DNA of 64,000 nucleotides from Saccharopolyspora rosea (lineage in GTDB: Bacteria > Actinomycetota > Actinomycetes > Mycobacteriales > Pseudonocardiaceae), in the NCBI RefSeq assembly GCF_025643595.1, contig NZ_CP102826.1, positions 2,232,001 through 2,296,000 of the forward strand, read 5' to 3'. A program made the position numbers and the translations under genes. The notes under the pieces are model-generated. The model searched no databases. It saw only the letters and a program-made list of their open reading frames with translations, and was not told the origin of the DNA. Of the stretch, positions 59,050 through 64,000 are shown piece by piece (position 1 is the first letter of the stretch; every line of letters starts with the position of its first letter).

Positions 59050-60042
59050 ATGCCGAACGCACCGACCGGGTTGCACCACGTGACCGCGATCGCCACCGAT
59101 CCGCAGCGCAACGCGGATTTCTACCACGCGCTGGGGCTTCGGCTGGTCAAGGTCACGGTGAACTTCGACGCCCCGGACACCTACCACCTCTACTTCGGCG
59201 GTGAGTCGGGCCGGCCCGGCACCCTGATCACGTTCTTCCCGTGGCCGGGCGCACCCCGCGGTCGGCGCGGCGCGGGTCAGGCCACCACGGTGGCGTTCTC
59301 GGTGCCGGAGGGCTCGCTGGGCTGGTGGCGCGAGCACCTGGCCGACCGCGCGGTCGAGGTGGGTGCGGTCGCGACCCGCGACGAGGAGGAGGTGCTGTCG
59401 GTCCGCGACCCGGACGGGTTGGCCCTGGAGCTGGTCGCCCACGTCCAGCCGGAGTTGGCACCGGCGTGGCACCCCGGGCCGATTCCGCCCGAGCACGCCA
59501 TCCGGGGGCTGCATTCGGTCACGCTGACCGAAGCGGGGTACGAGCACACCGCCGAGCTGCTCACCGGCACGCTCGGGTTCACCCTCGCCGCCGAACAGGG
59601 CAGCCGGTTCCGCTTCGCCCTCGGCGAGGGCGGTGCCGGGGCCCAGGTGGACGTGGTGTGCCGCCCCGAGGCGCCGCAAGGGCTCGTGGCTGCGGGCACC
59701 GTGCACCACATCGCCTGGCGCACGCCCGGTGACGCCGAGCAGGTCGAGTGGCGCAACACCCTGCTCGGGGAGGGGCTCAACGTGACGCCGATCATCGACC
59801 GCCAGTACTTCCACTCGATCTACTTCCGCGAACCGGGCGGGGTGCTGCTGGAAATCGCCACCGATCCGCCCGGGTTCACCGTCGACGAACCGCTGATGCA
59901 GCTGGGCCGGGCGCTGAAGCTGCCGCCGTGGCTGGAGCCTTCTCGCGCCGACATCGAACACGCCCTGCCGGCGCTGAAAGTCCCCGGCCCGGACGCGGAC
60001 CTGGTCCTCGGCGGCGGTCGCACCGCGGGAGACCACGAGTGA
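59050..60042 (+). CDS. VOC-family ring-cleaving dioxygenase (MhqO/PcpA-like)
   Basis: A 330-residue protein with two pairs of vicinal-oxygen-chelate modules. Metal-binding residues are visible in GLHHVTAIATDPQRNADFY, GTVHHIAWRTPGD and FREPGGVLLEIATDPPGF. The pattern and length match MhqO/LinE-type enzymes that open hydroquinone rings. Its TGA overlaps the GTG of an esterase, the same gene pair as mhqO-mhqD in Firmicutes quinone resistance. ATG 59050 lies behind AAGGAGGAG. A role in quinone or hydroquinone detoxification is likely. Confidence 0.9.
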   Translation: MPNAPTGLHHVTAIATDPQRNADFYHALGLRLVKVTVNFDAPDTYHLYFGGESGRPGTLITFFPWPGAPRGRRGAGQATTVAFSVPEGSLGWWREHLADRAVEVGAVATRDEEEVLSVRDPDGLALELVAHVQPELAPAWHPGPIPPEHAIRGLHSVTLTEAGYEHTAELLTGTLGFTLAAEQGSRFRFALGEGGAGAQVDVVCRPEAPQGLVAAGTVHHIAWRTPGDAEQVEWRNTLLGEGLNVTPIIDRQYFHSIYFREPGGVLLEIATDPPGFTVDEPLMQLGRALKLPPWLEPSRADIEHALPALKVPGPDADLVLGGGRTAGDHE

Positions 60043-60695
60043 GCGCCGAGGCGGTCGCCGCTTTCCGCCACCGCTTCGCACCGGCCCGCGCCGACGACGC
60101 GCTGACCTTGCTGTTGCTGCACGGCACCGGTGGCGACGAGAACGACCTGCTGGAGCTCGGCCGCGCGCTCGACGGCCGGGCCGCGCTGCTGTCCCCGCGC
60201 GGGCAGGTCGACGAGCAGGGGGCGAACCGGTGGTTCCGCCGCCTGGCCGAGGGCGTTTTCGACACCGATGGCCTGATCGCCCGCACCGACCAGCTCGCCG
60301 CTTTCGTCGAGGGCGCCGCCGCCCACTACCGGCTGGATCCCTCCCGGCTGGTCGCGGTCGGGTTTTCCAATGGGGCCAACATCGCCGCCGCGCTGCTGTT
60401 CCGCCACCCGCACGTGCTGCGGGCCGCGGTGCTGTTCGCCGCGATGGCGCCCCTGGACGATCCGCCGAGGGGCGACCTGTCCGGTGTGGGGGTGTTCCTC
60501 TCCGCGGGCAGGACCGACCCCATCGCGCCACCTGAACAGGCCGAACTCCTCGCCGAACAACTCGTCGACCGCGGCGCCGCCGTCGAGCTGCGCTGGCACC
60601 CCGGCGGCCACGGAATCGAGCGCCGCGGTCTGGCCCAGGCCACCGCCTGGTTGGGCAAGCTGCGCACGGCCACCAGCACCGACCCGCTGCCCTGA
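60039..60695 (+). CDS. Phospholipase/carboxylesterase-family hydrolase (MhqD-like)
   Basis: A 218-residue alpha/beta hydrolase. LLLLHGTGGDENDLLELGRA, SPRGQV, the nucleophile GFSNGANIA, an Asp in GRTDPIAP and the His in GGHGIERRGLA give a complete catalytic triad. It resembles MhqD and related esterases. GTG 60039 overlaps the dioxygenase stop (GTGA), so the pair is translationally coupled and probably works on the same aromatic compound. Confidence 0.9.
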   Translation: MSAEAVAAFRHRFAPARADDALTLLLLHGTGGDENDLLELGRALDGRAALLSPRGQVDEQGANRWFRRLAEGVFDTDGLIARTDQLAAFVEGAAAHYRLDPSRLVAVGFSNGANIAAALLFRHPHVLRAAVLFAAMAPLDDPPRGDLSGVGVFLSAGRTDPIAPPEQAELLAEQLVDRGAAVELRWHPGGHGIERRGLAQATAWLGKLRTATSTDPLP

Positions 60696-60724
60696 ACCCG
60701 ATGCCGCTCCGACCGCCTGGCGCT

Positions 60725-60796
60725 AGGGAGTGTTTCGGGAGTGCTGTGCGTGGCGGTGCCGGGAACAGAACCTCTGTGAACTCGTTGTGCGTGGCC
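60725..60796 (+). repeat. Partial, diverged copy of the hairpin repeat (copy 4)
   Basis: GTGCGTGGCGGTGCCGGGAA, AGAACCTCTG and GAACTCGTTGTGCGTGGC match the left half of copy 3 in a rearranged order. The beginning GGGAGTGTTTCGGGAGTGCT resembles the copy at 19402. It lies 30 bases after the esterase stop and directly before a truncated MFS gene. Confidence 0.6.
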
Positions 60797-60847
60797 GAGC
60801 GGTGGGCGGGGATCTCCGGCGTCCGCTGTGGACGGTCGGGGAGGCCG

Positions 60848-61360
60848 AGCGCCGGGACCGCGGTCCTCGCCGCCCCCGTGGGCATCGGCGCGACGATCGC
60901 CTGGGGCGGACTGACCGACCGCGTCGGACGACGCCCGGTGTACCTGTGGGTCACGCTGTTCGGCGCGGTCTGGGCGATCCCGATGTTCCTGCTGGTCAAC
61001 ACCGCGTCGTTGGTCGCCATCGTGATCACCGTGGGAATCTCCTACGCGGTGTGCCAGAACGCGCTGGCCGGCGCGCAGGGCGCGTGGTTCCCCGAGCTGT
61101 TCCAGGCGCGCACCCGCTCCTCCGGGGCGTCGCTGGCCTACCAGATCTCGGCGATGATCTCCGGCGCCACGCCCTTCGTGACCACGCTGATGTTCATGTG
61201 GCTGGGCTGGCTGGGACCGGCCGTGCTGTTCCTGGTCTTCTCCGCACTGGGCCTGCTGTCGATACTGCTGACGCGCGAGACGTGGGGCCACCGCGAACGC
61301 GCCGCCGCGCTGCGCACCACCGAGCACGCCCACGGTCCCGCCCCGTCGCGGGCGGGTTGA
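60848..61360 (+). pseudogene. Truncated MFS (metabolite:H+ symporter type) transporter
   Basis: About 170 codons encoding the C-terminal half of an MHS-type permease: GGLTDRVGRRPVYLWVTLFG, FPELFQARTRSSGASLAYQI, and final membrane segments ending LLSILLTRETWGHRE. The N-terminal half is missing and the frame enters directly from repeat sequence. No start with a ribosome site gives a complete protein, so I call it a remnant. Confidence 0.75.
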
Positions 61361-61366
61361 GCGGTC

Positions 61367-61397
61367 GGCGCCGGTACCGACCGCCGGCACCGGCGCC
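61367..61397. terminator. Hairpin between the MFS remnant and the ferredoxin gene
   Basis: GGCGCCGGT at 61367-61375 and its exact complement ACCGGCGCC at 61389-61397 form a 9-bp GC stem with a 13-base loop, seven bases after the MFS remnant's stop. It lacks a T-run. It could end transcription from either side, since the ferredoxin-P450 genes converge on it. Confidence 0.45.
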
Positions 61398-61501
61398 GAA
61401 TCCGCCGCGGACCCGCGAAAACCGGAATGCGGCACCGCGTGCGGGCTCCACCGGAGTGCGCACCCGGGCGAGCTCGTCGACCTCGGCCGGGCGCTCGCGG
61501 A

Positions 61502-61696
61502 CTACCGCCGCACCGTGATGGCCAGTGCGGGGCAGCCGGCCGCGGCCTGGTCGACCTGGGGCAGCAGGTCGTGCGGTGGGTCGGGGTCGAGCAGCAGTGC
61601 TCGGCCGTCCTCGTCGTGCTGGTCGAAGACGTCGGGGGCGGTCAGGGCGCATTGGCCGGCGCCGATGCACTCGGCCTGGTCGATGGTGATCTGCAA
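61502..61696 (-). CDS. Small 3Fe-4S ferredoxin (P450 partner type)
   Basis: A 64-residue ferredoxin with CIGAGQCALTAPDVFDQ and a final CPALAI: three cysteines and Ala/Gly at the position of the fourth ligand, as in [3Fe-4S] ferredoxins that feed bacterial P450s. The start is TTG 61696, with GAGGAG seven bases upstream. It lies 29 bases behind the P450 stop and is its natural electron donor. It could also serve the two P450s of the lipid cluster, which lack one nearby. Confidence 0.92.
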   Translation of the reverse strand: MQITIDQAECIGAGQCALTAPDVFDQHDEDGRALLLDPDPPHDLLPQVDQAAAGCPALAITVRR

Positions 61697-61725
61697 GGGA
61701 ACTCCTCGTTTCGGCGGGCAGGGGG

Positions 61726-62928
61726 TCACCAGGTGACGAGGACCTCGTTGAGCCCTCCGGTCAGCCGGTCCGAGCGGACCGAGATGTCCTCGACGTCCAC
61801 GGCCAGCCGCAGGCCGGGGAACCTCCGGAACAGCGCGGGGAAGACCGTGCGCAGCTCGGTCCGGGCCAGGTTGGCGCCGATGCAGAAGTGCGCGCCGTGC
61901 CCGAACGCGAGGTGCGGGTTGGGGCGGCGCGTGGCATCGAACCGCTCGGGGTCGGTGAACGCCGCCGGGTCCTGGTTCGCGGCGCCGACCGCGATGAGCA
62001 CCGCGTCGCCGGTGCGGATCGTCTGCCCGGAGACCTCGATGTCCTGGTGCGCGTAGCGCACCAGGCCCAGGCCGCCCGGTGCGGTCCGGCGCAGGATCTC
62101 CTCCACAGTGGACTCCACCTGGCCGTCGGGGTCCGCGGTGAACGCGTCCCTGCGGTCCACATCGGACAGCAGTAGCAGGACGCCGAGGTCGATGCGCCCC
62201 GCGGTGGTCTCGTGCCCGGCGAAGATCAGGCCCGCGGCGAGCCGCGCGAGGTCCTGGTCGGTGAACTCGGGATGGGACCGCTGCGCGAGGACCAGATCGG
62301 AGATGACGTCCTCGCCCGGGTCGGCCCGCTTGGCCGCGGCCAGTTCACCGGTGTACGCCATGAACTCGGCCATGGCGGTGCGGGCGACCTCGCCCTCGTT
62401 GAGCCGGCCGATCCGGTCGGAGAGGTCGCGGAACAGGTCGCGGTCGGCGTAGGGCACGCCGAGCAGTTCGCAGATGACCAGCACCGGCAGCGGGAAGGCG
62501 AGGTGTTCGTGCAGGTCGACCGGCTCGCCGGGGGACCGGTCGTGCGCTGCCTGCATCGCGTCGAGGCAGCCCTCGGTGAGTTCCCGGATGTGCTCGCCCA
62601 GCGCGCGCATCCGCTTGGCGGAGAAGGCCGGGGCGAGCAACCTGCGCAGCCGCTGGTGGTTCGCCTGCTCGGAGTCGTGGTCACCGGCCGGGCCGCTGTT
62701 GAGCGCGGCCTGCGAGATCTTCGCCGCCGTCTCCGGGGTGGGATGCGAGCGTCCGAGGCGGGGATCGCCCAGCAGTTCCCGGGCTTCGGCGTAGCGGGTC
62801 ACCAGCCACGCCGGGTCGCCGGTGGGGGTGCGGACCCGGGTGATCGGGGCCTGGCGGCACAGGACGGCGTAGCGCGGGGCGAGGTCGAGCACGTTCGGGC
62901 GGTCGAACGGCAGTTGGGGTGCGGTCAT
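61726..62928 (-). CDS. Cytochrome P450 (CYP105/107-like)
   Basis: A 400-residue soluble P450. The I-helix [18 protein letters not shown] has the full acid-alcohol pair, the K-helix has EEILRR, and the heme loop is [16 protein letters not shown]. Length and the N-terminal [18 protein letters not shown] fit actinobacterial CYP105/107 enzymes that hydroxylate macrolides or xenobiotics. It is co-transcribed with the ferredoxin. Its substrate is unknown. Confidence 0.94.
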   Translation of the reverse strand: MTAPQLPFDRPNVLDLAPRYAVLCRQAPITRVRTPTGDPAWLVTRYAEARELLGDPRLGRSHPTPETAAKISQAALNSGPAGDHDSEQANHQRLRRLLAPAFSAKRMRALGEHIRELTEGCLDAMQAAHDRSPGEPVDLHEHLAFPLPVLVICELLGVPYADRDLFRDLSDRIGRLNEGEVARTAMAEFMAYTGELAAAKRADPGEDVISDLVLAQRSHPEFTDQDLARLAAGLIFAGHETTAGRIDLGVLLLLSDVDRRDAFTADPDGQVESTVEEILRRTAPGGLGLVRYAHQDIEVSGQTIRTGDAVLIAVGAANQDPAAFTDPERFDATRRPNPHLAFGHGAHFCIGANLARTELRTVFPALFRRFPGLRLAVDVEDISVRSDRLTGGLNEVLVTW

Positions 62929-62958
62929 GGGACGGGGCCTCCTGAAGTGTGCGTGCTT

Positions 62959-63648
62959 TCATCGAACGGTTTCGCGGGGGAGAGCGGAAGGGTCGGGATC
63001 CCGGGTGCGGGCGTCGCAGCGGTCCGTCGCGCAGCGGTGCGCACCGGTCGCGCGGCGGAAGACCCGCCACGCCAGCAGTGCGCCGAGCCCGTGCACGAAC
63101 GGCCAGGCGACGTGGGTGAACCCGAGGGCCACGGTCTGCCCGGCCGAGTACAGCGGGAGATCGACCGACAGCACGAGGAGCTTCGCGGCGAGCAGGACCA
63201 GGTTCGCTCGGGTGAACGCCCGGCGGCGGGTCGGGCAGCGGCGCCACCTGGTCCGCTCGCCGGTGACCAGTCCCGCCACCAGCCCCAGCGGCGGCCAGCC
63301 GAACACCAGCAGCACCGGCGTCACCGCGGCGGTGACGCCCTGGACCACCAGGCCGGGCAGGAAGAAATCGGTGGCGTCCGCGGTGTGCGCGGCCAGCGCA
63401 CCACCCGCGCAGACGACGCCGAGGGCGATGAGCGTGCGCCACACGCGTTCCCCGCGCACCAGCCGGTGGACGCCGATCCCGACGCCGCTGGCGAGCGCCA
63501 GCACCACCGCGACGGCGAGCCGGTCGGTCAGCACGAAGCCCAGCGTGAAGCAGAGGACCGGTGCGATGTCGAGCAGCGCTGCGCGCGCCCGCTCGCGCAC
63601 CTCGGGCTTGGCGTCCGCGCGGTCTTCGAGGGGTGGTGGCGGGGTCAC
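62959..63648 (-). CDS. DUF3159-like membrane protein
   Basis: About 229 residues with five or six hydrophobic segments (ALLDIAPVLCFTLGFVLT, LAVAVVLALASGVGIGV, ALGVVCAGGALAAHT, FFLPGLVVQGVTAAVTPVLL, GWPPLGLVAGLVTGE) and a C-terminal segment LVLLAAKLLVLSVDLPLYS. The pattern resembles the actinobacterial DUF3159 family, of unknown function. GTG 63648 follows GGAG at a normal distance; the open frame further upstream lacks homology. It is 30 bases downstream of the P450 start on the same strand, i.e. upstream in the transcript. Confidence 0.75.
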   Translation of the reverse strand: MTPPPPLEDRADAKPEVRERARAALLDIAPVLCFTLGFVLTDRLAVAVVLALASGVGIGVHRLVRGERVWRTLIALGVVCAGGALAAHTADATDFFLPGLVVQGVTAAVTPVLLVFGWPPLGLVAGLVTGERTRWRRCPTRRRAFTRANLVLLAAKLLVLSVDLPLYSAGQTVALGFTHVAWPFVHGLGALLAWRVFRRATGAHRCATDRCDARTRDPDPSALPRETVR

Positions 63649-63874
63649 GGCGGCTCCAGGGGCTGGCTGGGGGTGCTGGTGCCAGCAAACCCAGCGCGGC
63701 TGACCCGGTCCGGTCACCGACCTGACCGTTTCCTGACAGCGCCGCGGTCGACGTTTCCGCTGCTCGCGCGCCACCAGCGGAAGATCCGGTCCGGCCGCGC
63801 AGTAGGATTTCCGCGGCCGGGATCCGGCGGCGCGCCGCCGCCGCGGACGAGTGAGACGACGATGGGTACCTGCC

Positions 63875-64000
63875 ATGCGGTCCGCATCGCGGAATGAAGG
63901 GGTGTCGCCACCGCGCGGAAGCGGGCAACGACTGCTCGTCGTGGACGACGACCCGGGGCTGGCCGAGCTGCTGGAGACCACCCTGAGCCTGGCCGGGTAC
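63875..64000 (+). CDS. Response regulator, N-terminus (partial)
   Basis: Forty-two codons run off the window. RLLVVDDDPGLAELLETTL is the start of a receiver domain with the acidic Asp cluster, as in OmpR/PhoB-type regulators. ATG 63875 and GTG 63902 are both possible starts; the GTG has GAAGG close before it and would begin nearer the receiver. The output domain is outside the window. Confidence 0.8.
   Translation, partial: MRSASRNEGVSPPRGSGQRLLVVDDDPGLAELLETTLSLAGY

Noticed and set aside
58557..61029. Long - strand frames opposite the dioxygenase/esterase pair
   Set aside because: The + strand genes have complete family motifs and GTGA overlap; the opposite frames do not resemble any protein family.

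Overview
The window is very GC-rich DNA with GTG and TTG starts, purine-rich Shine-Dalgarno sites and many 4-13 nt gene overlaps, as in filamentous actinobacteria. The gene families (MmpL pump, several P450s, RmlA, PKS genes) suit the Pseudonocardiales, but the genus is an inference. I saw no rRNA, tRNA, CRISPR array or complete insertion sequence.

Left part (1-12.5 kb). The edge carries a biotin carrier protein, a SnoaL-fold protein and rmlA, possibly the border of another polyketide cluster. From 2.2 to 11.4 kb an AraC regulator is divergent from a catabolic gene set: a TauD-like protein lacking its iron ligands, a quinone oxidoreductase-like MDR enzyme, an intact TauD dioxygenase, a beta-keto acid cleavage enzyme, an MFS transporter, a small hydrolase and an acyl-CoA ligase. 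An AI-2E-type permease follows. A large MmpL exporter and a TetR regulator (12.6-16.7 kb) share a promoter/operator-like sequence.

Central part (16.9-56.2 kb). This is a lipid/polyketide cluster made of two operons that run towards each other. The rightward operon (18.1-37.9 kb) encodes a flavin oxidoreductase, a free ACP, a thioesterase, a PUFA-synthase-type set (KS-AT-ACP, KR, KS-CLF-AT-DH-DH, PfaD enoyl reductase), an acyl-CoA dehydrogenase-like protein, a hotdog thioesterase and a carboxyl/O-methyltransferase. The KS-AT-ACP frame ends at a CCCAAAA slippery heptamer preceded by GGAGGTG, and the KR lies in the -1 frame with no conventional start codon. Programmed frameshifting may therefore make a KS-AT-ACP-KR protein of the PfaA type. 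The leftward operon (56.2-38.9 kb) encodes AT-ACP, a 1916-residue FabL-like enoyl reductase-KS-KS(inactive)-KR-DH protein, two P450s, a KR-DH protein with a degenerate DH, and a fused 1769-residue biotin-dependent carboxylase. A regulator with no receiver phosphorylation residues stands at the head of the rightward operon. Two truncated genes and half a repeat mark the point where the operons meet. No phosphopantetheinyl transferase is visible.

Right part (56.7-64 kb). Membrane proteins (one rhomboid-like), a ring-cleaving dioxygenase/esterase pair, a truncated MFS gene, a ferredoxin-P450 pair, a DUF3159-like protein and the start of a response regulator.

A family of short hairpin-forming repeats with terminal inverted repeats occurs at 7.5, 15.8, 19.4, 37.9 and 60.7 kb, each time just behind a stop codon.
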